From: Acidimicrobiia bacterium
Lineage (GTDB): Bacteria > Actinomycetota > Acidimicrobiia > IMCC26256 > JAMXLJ01
Length of the DNA: 64,000 nucleotides
Direction of reading: 5' to 3'
Assembly (NCBI GenBank): GCA_024281095.1
Contig: JAMXLJ010000089.1
Location: 1-64,000, forward strand
The notes beneath the pieces are model-generated. The model was not told where the DNA came from. It did not search any database and was given only the letters and a program-made list of their open reading frames with translations. Position 1 is the stretch's first letter; the number at the start of each line of letters is the position of its first letter. The position numbers and the translations under genes were made by a program. Of the stretch, positions 23,443 to 33,406 are shown one piece after another.

Positions 23443-26400
23443 CTACCAGGCCGGTGCCGCCAGGATCAGCTCGGTGATCTCGTCGGGCGGCCGCGGCCGG
23501 GCGAAGTGATACCCCTGAGCCAGGTCGCAGCCGAGCACCCGAAGCAGCTCGAGCTGCCGTTCCGTCTCGACGCCCTCGGCGATGGTCGTGAGATCGAGGG
23601 TGTGCCCGAGCTCGACGACCGCGCTGACGATCGCCTGGTCCTGCGGGCGCTCGTCGAGCTCTCGTACGAACGAGCGATCGACCTTCACCACGTCGATCGG
23701 GAAGTTCCGAAGGTACGTCAGCGAGGAGTAGCCGGTGCCGAAGTCGTCGATCCCGAGACGCACACCTGCTTCCTTCAGCGCGCGGAGGTTGTCCGTGACC
23801 GAATGCAACGCGTCGATGAAGACCGTCTCGGTCATCTCGAGCGTCAACAGCTCGGGCAGCATCCCGGCCGACTCGACCGCGGCGTCGACGATGCCGGCGA
23901 GCGCGGGCTGCGCGACCTGGCGGCCCGAGACGTTGACGGCCATGTGCAGCGGTTGCGGCAGCATCTTCTGCCACTCCGCCTGTTGGCGGCACGCCTCTTC
24001 GATCACCCACTTCCCGATCGCGCTGATCAGGCCGCTCTCCTCGGCGACGTCGATGAATTCGTCGGGCCCGACGAGGCCGCGCGTCGGGTGTTGGAGCCGG
24101 AGCAGTGCCTCCACGCCGACGATGTGTCCACGCTCGAGGTCGATGATCGGCTGGTAGTGCAGCCGGAACCTTCCGTACGTGAGTGCGTCGCGAAGATCCG
24201 CCTCCATCTCGACGCGCGCCTTGGCCTGCCGACGAAGGCTCTCGTCGTAGAGCTCGTAGCACGCGCGGCCGCTGCCCTTTGCTCGGTACATCGCGGTGTC
24301 GGCCCGCCGGAGGAGCTCGACGGGATCGTCGTCGGTCGAGCGTGTGAACGCAACGCCGATGCTGGGCGACACGACCACGTCGCGGCCCATGAGGCTCACC
24401 GGCTTCGAGATCGCCTCGAGCAGCCGCTCGGCGATCCCGATGCCGTCGGTCTCGTCGACGAGCCCGCCGCACACGACCACGAACTCGTCGCCGCCGAGAC
24501 GGGCGACCGTGTCGGGTGGCCGCATGACGGTGTTGATGCGCCGGCTGACCTCGATGAGCAACTGGTCGCCGGCCTCGTGGCCGAGGTCGTCGTTGATGCG
24601 CTTGAAACGGTCGAGGTCGAGATAGAAGACACCGACCGCGGTGTTGCGCCGGCTCAGGTCGTCGAGCTCGTGCTGCAGCCGGTCCATGAGCACTCGCCGG
24701 TTCGACAACCCCGTGAGCGGGTCGTGCAGGGCCTGGAACACCAGACGGTCTTCCGCGGCGCGACGCGCGGTGATGTCGGCCATCTGCAGGATGGCGTACT
24801 GGGGCTCCCCCCGCTCGCCCTGCACCGCCCGCATCGTGAGGTGGACCCACACCTCCTGGCCGTGCGCGTGACGGATCGGCCCCTCGCGTTGATGCGACGG
24901 TGACTCGCCCCGGACCATGCGCTCGAGCGCTCGTATCTCATCCTCGCGTTCCGCATCGTCGGTGAGGTCCGCGGGAGTCTTGGTGACGAGCTCCGCTTCC
25001 GAGTAGCCCGTCAGGTTCGAGAACTCCTTGTTGACGTGGACGATGCGACCGGCGTGCCGTTCGCCGAGATCGACGAGGGCCATACCGATCGGTGCGTCCT
25101 CGAACGCGACACGGAACCGCTCCTCGCTCTGACGCAGCGCCTCCTGCGTTGCGAGACGTCCCGCGTGCTCACCCGCCAGGGCGAGCGCGTGGGACGCGCG
25201 TTCGCCGATTCCGCGCGCGAACGTGAGGTCGCTCTCGCCGAAGCGCCGATTCGACTGTCCCGTCGTCACGAGCGTGAGGGCCCCGAACGTGCGTCCCCGG
25301 CTCGTCAACGGGATGACGATGGACGAGCGGGGGTCGAGCTCACGCAGCAGCATCGCGTGGCGCGCGTCCTCGGCCAGCTCCTCGATCTCGGCCGGGTCGA
25401 TGTTGCGGAAGCAGAACGACTTCCCCGCGACGACGTTGTCGTCAGGTAGGTCGCCGCCCTCGCTGACCACATACCTCCAGTACAGCTCGTAGAGCTTCAC
25501 CAACATCGTGGTGTCGTGATGGGCGAGTCCGATCCGGGCCGCACCCGACTCGTCGATGCTGTACACCGCGCACCAGTCGGCGATCTCGGGAACAAGAAGA
25601 CGCGGGATGAGCTCGGCCATGGTTTCGAAATCGGATGCTTCCGCCCGACTTTCGAAATCCGCGAGGAAGCGTTCGTGTTCTCGCTGCTGCCGATCGCGCT
25701 CCTCGGCCTGGGCCCGCTCCGTGGCGATCGCGATGCGGTCGGCCGCGAGCTGGAGGAGGTCGACATCGGCTTCGCCGAACCGGTCGGGTTGAACGCTGCC
25801 GACGTGGAGCACGCCGACGAGGTGCCCGCCCGACAACAGAGGCACGCCGACGAGACTGCGTAGCCCCATGGCCCGGAGCACCGGGCTGACGAGCATGCCG
25901 GGCTCGACATCGCCGAGGATCACCGGCGCGCGGGTCTGCGCGACCCGACCGGCGAACCCCTCGCCCACCGGGACCGGCACGTCGTCGACGTCGTCGACGT
26001 AGCCGACGGTCGCACCGACCACGAGCGAGGTCCCGTCGTCGTCGAGCAGGCGAATGCGCGCGACGTCAGCCTCGGTGACGTGCACGAGCCGCTGGAGCAT
26101 CGCGTGCAGAAGATCCTGCAACCCGAGACGGGCGAGCCCGATGTCGGTGATCTCCTGCAGCCGGCGAACCTGGCGCATCGCGTCGAGGCGGGCCGCGTAC
26201 ATGCGCGCGTTGTCGATCGCGAGCCCGACGCGTTCGACGATGTCACACACGAGCTGGAAGTCGTCCTGTGTGTACGGGAGAGACGAGGACTGGCGTGCGA
26301 CCGCCAGCGAACCGAACGTCTCTCGTCGCGCGGCGAGCGGGACGATCAGCAACGAACCGATCGGGTACCGGCCGACGAGGTCGCGGTGGCGCGGGTCGAC

Positions 26401-26829
26401 GTTCGCGGCGACGACACCCGCATCGGCCCGGGGTAGGAACACGGTCTTGCCACCACGCAGCACACGGTTGGCCCAGCCCGCGTCGAGGTCCGCGGCGAGC
26501 GCGTCGGATACTTGGCGCAGCGCCGAGGCGTCCATGCCGTCCGGCAACGCGATGCCGACCGGCTCGAGCCGTTCCCCGTCGTCGGACAACAAGGAGACAA
26601 CGGCAGCATCGCCGACGGCATCGCGGGTCTTCGTCGCGAGCGTCTGGGCCGCGCCGGCAACGTCGTCGAGCGACGCGCTGACCGCCTGGACGATGTCGAC
26701 GATCAGCGCCGACCGTTCCGCCTCGCGCCGGAGTTCTTCGTGGTCCTCGACGCCGGGCTCGAACCCGACGGGGAGGCGCGTCACGGCCCCGGTGGTCTCC
26801 GGGTCTTTGCGGCGGTGGCGGTGCAGCAC
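23443..26829 (-). CDS. Multi-GAF, PAS, GGDEF and EAL c-di-GMP signalling protein
   Basis: About 1128 residues from the GTG at 26829 (1113 from GTG 26784). In order there are three GAF-like sensor domains (about 45-205, 220-375 and 390-545), a PAS domain (about 560-680, FEDAPIGMALVDLGERHAG), a GGDEF domain with the intact motif RLGGDEFVVV and an EAL domain with VEALLRLQHP, DFGTGYSSL and KVDRSFVREL. Both catalytic signatures look intact, so it could make and degrade cyclic di-GMP depending on the sensor inputs. No membrane helix is seen. The exact start is uncertain because no clear ribosome-binding site precedes either GTG, and the Arg-rich sequence upstream in the same frame is unlikely to be translated. 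It lies directly downstream of the phosphoesterase on the same strand. Confidence 0.92.
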   Translation of the reverse strand: MLHRHRRKDPETTGAVTRLPVGFEPGVEDHEELRREAERSALIVDIVQAVSASLDDVAGAAQTLATKTRDAVGDAAVVSLLSDDGERLEPVGIALPDGMDASALRQVSDALAADLDAGWANRVLRGGKTVFLPRADAGVVAANVDPRHRDLVGRYPIGSLLIVPLAARRETFGSLAVARQSSSLPYTQDDFQLVCDIVERVGLAIDNARMYAARLDAMRQVRRLQEITDIGLARLGLQDLLHAMLQRLVHVTEADVARIRLLDDDGTSLVVGATVGYVDDVDDVPVPVGEGFAGRVAQTRAPVILGDVEPGMLVSPVLRAMGLRSLVGVPLLSGGHLVGVLHVGSVQPDRFGEADVDLLQLAADRIAIATERAQAEERDRQQREHERFLADFESRAEASDFETMAELIPRLLVPEIADWCAVYSIDESGAARIGLAHHDTTMLVKLYELYWRYVVSEGGDLPDDNVVAGKSFCFRNIDPAEIEELAEDARHAMLLRELDPRSSIVIPLTSRGRTFGALTLVTTGQSNRRFGESDLTFARGIGERASHALALAGEHAGRLATQEALRQSEERFRVAFEDAPIGMALVDLGERHAGRIVHVNKEFSNLTGYSEAELVTKTPADLTDDAEREDEIRALERMVRGESPSHQREGPIRHAHGQEVWVHLTMRAVQGERGEPQYAILQMADITARRAAEDRLVFQALHDPLTGLSNRRVLMDRLQHELDDLSRRNTAVGVFYLDLDRFKRINDDLGHEAGDQLLIEVSRRINTVMRPPDTVARLGGDEFVVVCGGLVDETDGIGIAERLLEAISKPVSLMGRDVVVSPSIGVAFTRSTDDDPVELLRRADTAMYRAKGSGRACYELYDESLRRQAKARVEMEADLRDALTYGRFRLHYQPIIDLERGHIVGVEALLRLQHPTRGLVGPDEFIDVAEESGLISAIGKWVIEEACRQQAEWQKMLPQPLHMAVNVSGRQVAQPALAGIVDAAVESAGMLPELLTLEMTETVFIDALHSVTDNLRALKEAGVRLGIDDFGTGYSSLTYLRNFPIDVVKVDRSFVRELDERPQDQAIVSAVVELGHTLDLTTIAEGVETERQLELLRVLGCDLAQGYHFARPRPPDEITELILAAPAW

Positions 26830-27073
26830 GTCAGTCGTTCCCGATCGGGACACCGCCCGGGGCCGGTGGGTACTGCCGCCGCGCTGCAGCCGCGCACGCG
26901 GCACGGTCGCAGGCGTTCGGCTGATGAGCACTTGCCTCGTGCACCTCGAGCTCCCGGACCCGCCTGCCAGCGGATGTTCGTCGGTGGGGTACTTACCCAC
27001 CAGTCGCGGATATCCAACTTTACGTGATCTCGCTGCCACTCGGCGCGCGAGGCCTCCCTCTGGAGCGGCGGGG

Positions 27074-28195
27074 TCAGAAGGCCTGTCGGAAGGCGCGGGA
27101 CTCCAGCGGACCGAGTGCGTAGTCGCGATAGAGGCCGGCGAACATGTAGCGCGTCTGCTCCGTCCACGCGAGCGCGGCCGGGGCGGAGATGCGCCGCACG
27201 ATCTGGGTGTAGCCGCCCTCATGGATGCGGTACTCGGCAAAGCAGCCCGGATAGTCCTTCGTCGCACCGATCTCGACGAACGGCACATTGCGCGCACGTC
27301 GGAACCGGCGCACACGGTTGCGGTGGGTGTGTCCGGCGAAGTAGCCGCCGATGGATTGCCGGCGAGCCACGAGGTCGACGAGCGCGTCGCTGTCGTCGGG
27401 GTTGATCCCGAAGTACGCCGCGCTGCGTTCCTTGCCCTCGACGTTCCAGCAATGGTGGTGACCGAATACCAGCACAGGGTTGCTCGACTCGGCCGCGAGA
27501 TCGTCGAGCCACGCGAGTTGCTCCGCGCCGATGCGCCCGCGCTCGATGCCCGGAATCACGGTGTCGAGGACGGCCAGTGTCACGCCGGGCAGTGCGACGG
27601 CATAGGGCGTCTCCTCGACCGCCAGGTGCGGATCGACCATCGCGTCGTGGTTCCCCCGCACGTGGTGCATGCGGGGCCCGAGCGCCCGGTACGCGTCGAG
27701 GAAGGCCTCGTATTCCTCGTGGGTGCCGAGGTTGGTCAGATCACCCTTGACGATGACCGCGTCCGGATCAATGGCCTCGATCTCGGCGATGGCGGCGCGG
27801 TTCATCACTTCCGGGTAGGGCGGTTCGCCGGGCCCGGCGCGCAACACCGGGCCGAGCTCGGCGGGATCGACATCACCGATGCGGCCACATTCGATCTCGC
27901 CGAAGTGCACGTCGTTCACCGTGACGATCCTGGCGAGGAGGCGGCCGGAAGGCCGTTCGAGCGTCGTCACCTGCGCGGGGAGGTGTTCCGCGTCCGCGGG
28001 GGCGTCCTCCACTTCGATCGGGTACGACGTCGACGGCTCGAGACCCGTGACACGCGCGACGTGATGCGGGCCCCGCGTGACCGTCTCGTGTTCACCCACG
28101 CGCGTCACGATGTCGACGGCGGCGTCGGTGACGAACGTGACAACCACCTCGTCCGGGCCGACGGTCATGACCTCGGCGTCGCGAACGGTGGCCAT
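27074..28195 (-). CDS. Calcineurin-like metallophosphoesterase
   Basis: The 373-residue protein begins with a fibronectin-like region of about 90 residues (DEVVVTFVTDAAVDIVTRVG) and then a metallophosphoesterase domain: VTVNDVHFGE, VIVKGDLTNLG, HHVRGNHD, VLVFGHHHCWN and YFAGHTHRNR, the five metal-binding motifs. The substrate may be a phosphate ester or cyclic nucleotide but is not predictable. ATG at 28195 is chosen; it lies 8 nt downstream of the stop of the carboxylase epsilon subunit, so the two may share a transcript. Confidence 0.92.
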   Translation of the reverse strand: MATVRDAEVMTVGPDEVVVTFVTDAAVDIVTRVGEHETVTRGPHHVARVTGLEPSTSYPIEVEDAPADAEHLPAQVTTLERPSGRLLARIVTVNDVHFGEIECGRIGDVDPAELGPVLRAGPGEPPYPEVMNRAAIAEIEAIDPDAVIVKGDLTNLGTHEEYEAFLDAYRALGPRMHHVRGNHDAMVDPHLAVEETPYAVALPGVTLAVLDTVIPGIERGRIGAEQLAWLDDLAAESSNPVLVFGHHHCWNVEGKERSAAYFGINPDDSDALVDLVARRQSIGGYFAGHTHRNRVRRFRRARNVPFVEIGATKDYPGCFAEYRIHEGGYTQIVRRISAPAALAWTEQTRYMFAGLYRDYALGPLESRAFRQAF

Positions 28196-28203
28196 GGTTC
28201 GGG

Positions 28204-28434
28204 CTACGCGCGCGCGCGTCGACCGATGCGGCCGTACATCCGCCATGAACCTCGCTGCAGGCCGGCGCGATGGGCCGACAGCCGCGACATGCGGACCCAC
28301 CCGTCGAGGCGGTCGGGATCGTCGGCGACGGAGGCAGCCGCCGGCACCGCGGTGAGCGCACCGATTGCGGCCACGACCGCGGCGACCTCCTCGGGCGTCG
28401 CTTCGGGCGAGATCGAGCGCAGCACCGGCTTCAC
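28204..28434 (-). CDS. accE: Acyl-CoA carboxylase epsilon subunit
   Basis: A 76-residue protein beginning [24 protein letters not shown], the conserved segment of the small epsilon subunits that stimulate actinobacterial acyl-CoA carboxylases. The rest ends [21 protein letters not shown]. The GTG at 28434 overlaps the stop of the beta subunit (GTGA), as is usual for this pair. No biotin-carrier alpha subunit is encoded in the window. Confidence 0.9.
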   Translation of the reverse strand: MKPVLRSISPEATPEEVAAVVAAIGALTAVPAAASVADDPDRLDGWVRMSRLSAHRAGLQRGSWRMYGRIGRRARA

Positions 28435-30071
28435 AGGGGGACGTTCCCGTGCTTGCGTTGCGGCAGCTTCTCCTTCTTGCTCCGCAGCATCTCGAGCGAG
28501 CGTACGAGTACCCGGCGGGTGTCGCGCGGGTCGATCACGTCGTCGACGTAGCCGCGCTCCGCCGCGCTGTACGGGTTGGCGAAGCGTTCGGTGTACTCGG
28601 CGATGAGCTCGCCGCGGCGGGCTTCCGTGTCGGCCGCGGCCTCGATCTCCTTGCGGAAGATGATGTTGACCGCACCCTGCGGACCCATCACCGCGATCTC
28701 GCCCGACGGCCACGCGAACGCGAGGTCGGCGCCGATCGACTTCGAGTTCATGACGACGTACGCGCCGCCGTAGCCCTTGCGGGTGATGATCTGCACTCGC
28801 GGCACGGTCGACTCGCAGTACGCGTACAGCAGCTTCGCCCCGTGCCGGATGATGCCGCCGTACTCCTGGTCGGTGCCGGGCAGGAAGCCGGGTACGTCGA
28901 CGAAGGTGACGAGCGGGATGTTGAACGCATCGCACGTGCGGACGAAGCGCCCCGCCTTCTCCGACGCGTCGATGTCGAGACAGCCCGCCAGGACCTGCGG
29001 CTGATTGCCGACGATGCCCACCGCGTGGCCGTTGATCCGGCCGAATCCGCAAATGATGTTCATCGCCCAGTAGGGCTGTACCTCGAGGAACTCGCCGTCG
29101 TCGACGATCTCGGCAATGACCTTCTTCATGTCGTACGGCTTGTTCGGGGCGTCGGGAATGAGCTCGAGGATTCCCTCGCACCGGCGGTCGGGATCGTCTT
29201 CCGGCTCGAAGTACGGAGCGTCCTCGAGGTTGTTCGACGGGAGGAACGACAGCAAGTAGCGCACCTGCTGCAGGCAGGTCTGCTCGTCGTCGTACACGAA
29301 CGTCGCGACGCCGGACTTCGACGCGTGCGTCATCGCGCCGCCGAGCTCCTCCTGCGTGACGTCTTCACCCGTCACCGTCTTCACGACGTCGGGCCCCGTG
29401 ATGAACATGTGGGAGGTGCCCTTGGTCATGAAGATGAAGTCCGTCATTGCGGGCGAGTAGACGGCACCGCCTGCGCAGGGCCCGAGGATCACGCTGATCT
29501 GCGGCACCACACCCGAGGCCTTCACGTTGCGGAAGAAGATGCCGCCGTAGGAGGCGAGCGACACGACGCCTTCCTGGATGCGGGCACCCGCGCCGTCGTT
29601 GAGGCCGATCATCGGCGCGCCGACCGATTCGGCCAGGTCCATCACCTTGTGGATCTTCTCGGCGAAGACCTCGCCGAGCGCACCACCGAAGACCGTGAAG
29701 TCCTGCGAGAAGACGAACACCTTGCGGCCGTCGATCGTGCCCCATCCGGTGATGACCCCGTCGGTGAGCGGCCGGGTGTTCTCGATCCCGAAGCCGTGGG
29801 CGCGGTGACGGGCCAGCATGTCGAGCTCGACGAAGGAGCCCGGGTCGAGGAGGAGCTCGAGCCGCTCACGCGCGGTGAGCTTGCCCCGCTTGTGCTGGCG
29901 CTCGATCGCCGCGGGGCTGCCCGCGTGCAGCGCCTGCTCCTTCAACTTTCCCAGCTCGTCGAGCCGGTGCTCGATCGGGTCGGTCGGCAGCGGTACCGCC
30001 GGACCGGCCGCACCCTCACCCTGGGGGTTCTCGGCTTCGGCGCTGTTGATGTCGCTCTCCTCGGCGGCCAT
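28431..30071 (-). CDS. accD: Propionyl/acetyl-CoA carboxylase beta subunit (carboxyltransferase)
   Basis: A 546-residue carboxyltransferase that moves CO2 from biotin to acyl-CoA. The N-terminal half has [22 protein letters not shown] and [19 protein letters not shown]; oxyanion-hole segments are [16 protein letters not shown] and, in the second half, [20 protein letters not shown]. It resembles actinobacterial PccB/AccD5-type subunits, with propionyl-CoA as the likely main substrate (the product methylmalonyl-CoA links to the ethylmalonyl-CoA pathway genes nearby). ATG at 30071 is chosen; the Thr/Ser-rich extension upstream is not conserved. Confidence 0.95.
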   Translation of the reverse strand: MAAEESDINSAEAENPQGEGAAGPAVPLPTDPIEHRLDELGKLKEQALHAGSPAAIERQHKRGKLTARERLELLLDPGSFVELDMLARHRAHGFGIENTRPLTDGVITGWGTIDGRKVFVFSQDFTVFGGALGEVFAEKIHKVMDLAESVGAPMIGLNDGAGARIQEGVVSLASYGGIFFRNVKASGVVPQISVILGPCAGGAVYSPAMTDFIFMTKGTSHMFITGPDVVKTVTGEDVTQEELGGAMTHASKSGVATFVYDDEQTCLQQVRYLLSFLPSNNLEDAPYFEPEDDPDRRCEGILELIPDAPNKPYDMKKVIAEIVDDGEFLEVQPYWAMNIICGFGRINGHAVGIVGNQPQVLAGCLDIDASEKAGRFVRTCDAFNIPLVTFVDVPGFLPGTDQEYGGIIRHGAKLLYAYCESTVPRVQIITRKGYGGAYVVMNSKSIGADLAFAWPSGEIAVMGPQGAVNIIFRKEIEAAADTEARRGELIAEYTERFANPYSAAERGYVDDVIDPRDTRRVLVRSLEMLRSKKEKLPQRKHGNVPL

Positions 30072-30197
30072 ACGGGCAAGCGTACTTGTGGGCGCTCGAT
30101 CCACTCCGACGACAGAGTGCCCGGCAGGACCCGCGTTCGCGCTCTCGCGAGACGGCCCCGCCGGATGGCGGGGCCGTATGCCTGGTGGACGAAGCGA

Positions 30198-30626
30198 TCA
30201 GCTCGACGTGCCTGCTTCGAGGGGCTGGCTGACGCCCCGTACGTCGACCTTGCGGGGCTTCGCCCGCTCTGCCACGGGGATCGTCACCGTGAGGACACCG
30301 TTCTCGTAGTGAGCTTCGATGTTGTCGGAGTCGAGCGCCTCCCCGAGCAGGATCTGGCGGCTGTACGTGCCCTGCGGCCGCTCGCGGGCGAGCACTTCGT
30401 CGCCCTCGGCGGGCCACCACGCCCGGTCGGCCTTCACCGTGAGCACGTTTCGCTCGACGGTGCATTCGATCGAGTCGGGCGCGACACCCGGCACGTCGAA
30501 ACGGACCTCGAGCGCGTTGCCGTGACGGATCGCGTCCATCGGCATGTACGGCGTGCGGGTCTGGTTCCCGAAGATCTGGTCGGTGAACCGGTCGAGCTCG
30601 CGGAACGGGTCATAGCGCATCAGCAT
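30198..30626 (-). CDS. Hsp20 / alpha-crystallin small heat-shock protein
   Basis: The 142-residue chaperone holds unfolded proteins without ATP. It starts MLMRYDPFRELDRFTDQIFG and contains the crystallin domain (about residues 38-130: ALEVRFDVPGVAPDSIECTVERN, TYSRQILLGEALDSDNIEAHYENGVLTVTIPVAE). GAGGAGGG precedes the ATG at 30626. A sigma-70-type promoter is visible about 90-120 bp upstream. It sits alone between the carboxylase operon and the hydrolase gene. Confidence 0.95.
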   Translation of the reverse strand: MLMRYDPFRELDRFTDQIFGNQTRTPYMPMDAIRHGNALEVRFDVPGVAPDSIECTVERNVLTVKADRAWWPAEGDEVLARERPQGTYSRQILLGEALDSDNIEAHYENGVLTVTIPVAERAKPRKVDVRGVSQPLEAGTSS

Positions 30627-30717
30627 CGTGTTGCCCTCCTCAGCGCATCGAGCCGGGAGAAGTCCTGCGGCCCGTAGTGGCGCCCCACCGGGAGCGCTTC
30701 CAATACCTGCACGACAA

Positions 30718-30746
30718 ACTATCGGAAAACTTGAGCGCTTTGTCAA
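30718..30746 (-). promoter_or_regulatory. Predicted housekeeping promoter for hsp20 (TTGACA-N17-GATAGT)
   Basis: On the minus strand TTGACA (30746-30741) and GATAGT (30723-30718) are separated by 17 bp, giving a start near 30711 and a leader of about 85 nt. The -35 box is part of the partly palindromic TTGACAAAGCGCTCAA, which could be an operator for a heat-shock repressor. The canonical HspR box is not matched. Confidence 0.6.
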
Positions 30747-30761
30747 CAGGTTTTCTGTTGG

Positions 30762-31634
30762 TCAGTCGCCAGAGGGCTGGTCCGTGCCGTCGCGTACGAC
30801 CGCCGCGAGGACCTCGTCCCAGTGCGTGACGACCGCGTAGTGACCCGCGCCGGCCCACGTGACCGCCCGGCACCCCGGCAGCGTCGCGGCGAGATACGCC
30901 GCGTCGGCCTCGGCACGTGCGTCCTGCTCCCCGTGCCACAGCCGGGCACCGGGCGGGAGGTCGGCGATCCGGAAGCCCCACGGACGCCAGAACGCGACGA
31001 GGTCGTCGGCAAGGCCGGCGGCACCCTGGCGGAAGGCCTCCGCGAGGTCGCCGAGGAGCAGGGGCCGGACCACCGGGTCCTCCTGCAGCGCACGGTCGGC
31101 CGGCGGCCCGCCCTGGAGGTAGGCAGAGGGATTGGCCACGGCCGGGGCCATGTGGCGCTCGATCGCCCGGATGGAGCGCGAGGGATCACGCCGGGCCATC
31201 TCCGCAGTGGGTCGCATCCGGTCACCGAGGCTCTCCCAGGCACCGGGCACCTCGTCGAGCGGCCCGGGCGCGCTCACGACTGCGAGGGCCGCCACCCGCG
31301 GGCCCACCTCCCGCGACGCCGCGCAGGCAAGCGCATGAGGACCGCCCGCGGACACGCCGACGAGGCCGACCCGGTCGACACGCACGGCGTCGAGCAGCGC
31401 CGCGACGTCGGATGCCGTGTCGAGCAACGCACGACCGGGGCGCCGGGTCGACCGGCCGAACCCGGGCCGGTCGAACGTCAGGAGCCGAACCCCGGTCGCA
31501 CGGGCGACCTCGTCGTCGGGAGCGAAGCGGCGTGACCCGGGTGCACCGTGCAACACGACGACGGGGAACCCCGCCGGGTCGCCCCGCTGCTCGTACGCGA
31601 GCGTGCGGCCGTCGTGGAGTGCGACGGCCGACAC
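30762..31634 (-). CDS. Alpha/beta-hydrolase-fold protein
   Basis: The 290-residue protein starts MSAVALHDGRTLAYEQRGDPAG and has the oxyanion segment VVLHGAPGSRR, the nucleophile elbow GVSAGGPHALA (Ser near residue 95) and the C-terminal histidine segment GAGHYAVVTHWDEVL. It is probably an esterase or lipase-type hydrolase; the substrate is not predictable. The start codon (GTG) lies 4 nt after the stop of the epimerase, so it belongs to the ccr-epimerase transcription unit. It ends before the hsp20 promoter. Confidence 0.9.
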   Translation of the reverse strand: MSAVALHDGRTLAYEQRGDPAGFPVVVLHGAPGSRRFAPDDEVARATGVRLLTFDRPGFGRSTRRPGRALLDTASDVAALLDAVRVDRVGLVGVSAGGPHALACAASREVGPRVAALAVVSAPGPLDEVPGAWESLGDRMRPTAEMARRDPSRSIRAIERHMAPAVANPSAYLQGGPPADRALQEDPVVRPLLLGDLAEAFRQGAAGLADDLVAFWRPWGFRIADLPPGARLWHGEQDARAEADAAYLAATLPGCRAVTWAGAGHYAVVTHWDEVLAAVVRDGTDQPSGD

Positions 31635-31638
31635 GGCG

Positions 31639-32055
31639 CTACGCGGGATTCTCTTGCACGAGCTCGATCAAGGTGCCGAACGCGGTCTTCGGGTGCACGA
31701 ACGCGACGGTGGTGCCCCGGCTCCCCGGCCGCGGCACTTCGTCCAGCACGCGGTGACCGTGCCCCTTGACCGACTCGAGCGCCTCCGCACACGAGTCGAC
31801 CCGGTAGCCGATGTGGTGCAGACCCTCGCCCTTGTTCGCGAGGAACTTCGCCACGGTCGAGTCTTCACGCGACGGCGTGAGCAGCTGGATGTACGAGTCG
31901 GCGACACGGAGCAGCGCCTCTTCGACGCCGTCCTTCTCGACGACCTCGCGATGCTCCACGTCGCACCCGTAGGTGTCGCGGTAGTAGGCGATCGCGGCCT
32001 CGAGGTCGTTCACCGCGATGGCGACGTGGTCGATCTCGGTCAGCAGCATGTCCAT
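31639..32055 (-). CDS. Methylmalonyl-CoA/ethylmalonyl-CoA epimerase
   Basis: The 138-residue protein of the glyoxalase/VOC fold interconverts the (2R) and (2S) forms of methylmalonyl- or ethylmalonyl-CoA. It has LTEIDHVAIAVNDLEAAIAYYRD (metal-binding His), GEGLHHIGYRVD (second His) and the C-terminal GTLIELVQ with the metal-binding Glu. The gene is 4 nt downstream of crotonyl-CoA carboxylase/reductase. In the ethylmalonyl-CoA pathway this epimerase acts between Ccr and Ecm, so the position fits that route well. Confidence 0.95.
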   Translation of the reverse strand: MDMLLTEIDHVAIAVNDLEAAIAYYRDTYGCDVEHREVVEKDGVEEALLRVADSYIQLLTPSREDSTVAKFLANKGEGLHHIGYRVDSCAEALESVKGHGHRVLDEVPRPGSRGTTVAFVHPKTAFGTLIELVQENPA

Positions 32056-32059
32056 CGGG

Positions 32060-33406
32060 TCAGCCCTGGTGCCGGCGGAAGAGCGTGATCTGGGGAAGCA
32101 ATTGCTCGCGCAGCTGCGGGTTCGTCACGCCGAGGCCCTCTTCGGGCGCGAGGGCGAGAACCCCCAACTTTCCCTCGTGAAGATTGTGGTGCACCTCGTA
32201 GGCCGCGTCGCCCGTCTGCTCGAGCGTGAACGTACGCGACAGCGTGGGGTGGATCCGCCCCTCGCCGATCAAGCGGTTCGCCTCCCACGCCTCGCGGTAG
32301 TTCGCGAAGTGGCAACCCTTGATGGTCTTGAGGTTCATCCACAGGTAGCGGTTGTCGTACTCGATCGTGTAGCCCGACGTCGCCGCGCACGTGATGACGA
32401 GGCCGCCCCGCTTCGCCACGAACACCGACGCACCCATGGTCTGACGGCCGGGGTGCTCGAAGACGATGTCGGGGTCGGTACCGACGAGCTCACGGATCTT
32501 CTTACCGAACCGGCGCCACTCGGCCGGGTCCTGGGTGTGCTCGTCCTTCCAGAAGCGATAACCCTCGGCCTTGCGGTCGATGACGTGCTCGACGCCCATC
32601 TCGCGCACGAGCGCCGCCCGCTCCGGTGACGAGACCACGCCCACGGGTGTGCCGCCCCCGTTGAGGATGTACTGACACGCGTACGCGCCGATGCCGCCAC
32701 TCGCGCCCCATACGAGGACCGTGTGGCCCTGGGTCATCTGCGCGCCGTTGGGGCTGACGATCATCCGGTAGCTCGTGGAGTTGGTCAGCGCGTTGACGGC
32801 CGCCTCCTCCCAGGTGAGATGGGCCGGCTTCGGCATCAGCTGGTTCGCCTTGACCAGCGCGATCTCCGCGAGCCCGCCGAAGTTGGTCTCGAAGCCCCAG
32901 ATCCGCTGGTTCGCGGCGAGCATGGAGTCGTCGTGGGCCGATGGGTCCTGGTCGTCGACGTGGTTGCAGTGCACCGTGACCCGATCACCGGGCTTCCAGT
33001 TCCGCACGGCCGACCCGACCCGCAGCACGACACCGGAGGCGTCACTGCCCATCACGTGGTACGGCTGGTCGTGGCGCTTGCCCCACACGCTCTCCTTGCC
33101 GAGACGCTTCAGGAACTGGAAGGTCGGCAGGGGCTCGAAGATCGACGTCCACACGGTGTTGAAGTTGATCGAGCTCGCCATGACCGCGACGTAGGCCTCG
33201 TCGGGAGCCAGCTCGGGCAACGGCACGTCGTCGATGTGGGTCGACTTGCGTGGGTCCTTCTCCTCTGACGGCATGCCGGCGAACATGTCCTGCTCGTCTT
33301 CGCGCACGACCGCCCCCCGGAACGACTGCGGCAGGGACAGCGCGGCGATCTCGTCGGGCGGGGCATCGGTGAGTATTGCGTCGCGGATTGCGTCGATCTC
33401 CGTCAT
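32060..33406 (-). CDS. ccr: Crotonyl-CoA carboxylase/reductase
   Basis: Reduces and carboxylates crotonyl-CoA to ethylmalonyl-CoA with NADPH and CO2, the hallmark enzyme of the ethylmalonyl-CoA pathway. The 448-residue medium-chain reductase has the family N terminus (MTEIDAIRDAILTDAPPDEI), the segment VMASSINFNTVWTSIFEPLPTF, the cofactor motif VLVWGASGGIGAYACQ and the long insert FWKDEHTQDPAEWRRFGKKI that is specific to Ccr. Length is normal. It is the first gene of ccr-epimerase-hydrolase and is divergent from the thiolase gene, about 206 bp away. Confidence 0.97.
   Translation of the reverse strand: MTEIDAIRDAILTDAPPDEIAALSLPQSFRGAVVREDEQDMFAGMPSEEKDPRKSTHIDDVPLPELAPDEAYVAVMASSINFNTVWTSIFEPLPTFQFLKRLGKESVWGKRHDQPYHVMGSDASGVVLRVGSAVRNWKPGDRVTVHCNHVDDQDPSAHDDSMLAANQRIWGFETNFGGLAEIALVKANQLMPKPAHLTWEEAAVNALTNSTSYRMIVSPNGAQMTQGHTVLVWGASGGIGAYACQYILNGGGTPVGVVSSPERAALVREMGVEHVIDRKAEGYRFWKDEHTQDPAEWRRFGKKIRELVGTDPDIVFEHPGRQTMGASVFVAKRGGLVITCAATSGYTIEYDNRYLWMNLKTIKGCHFANYREAWEANRLIGEGRIHPTLSRTFTLEQTGDAAYEVHHNLHEGKLGVLALAPEEGLGVTNPQLREQLLPQITLFRRHQG

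Noticed and set aside
26054-28606. 850-codon frame on the plus strand
   Set aside because: Antisense to the GAF-PAS-GGDEF-EAL, phosphoesterase and carboxylase subunit genes; no recognisable motifs.
30726-30752. HspR (HAIR) operator before hsp20
   Set aside because: One half-site like CTTGAGC is seen but the second half and spacing do not match the consensus.
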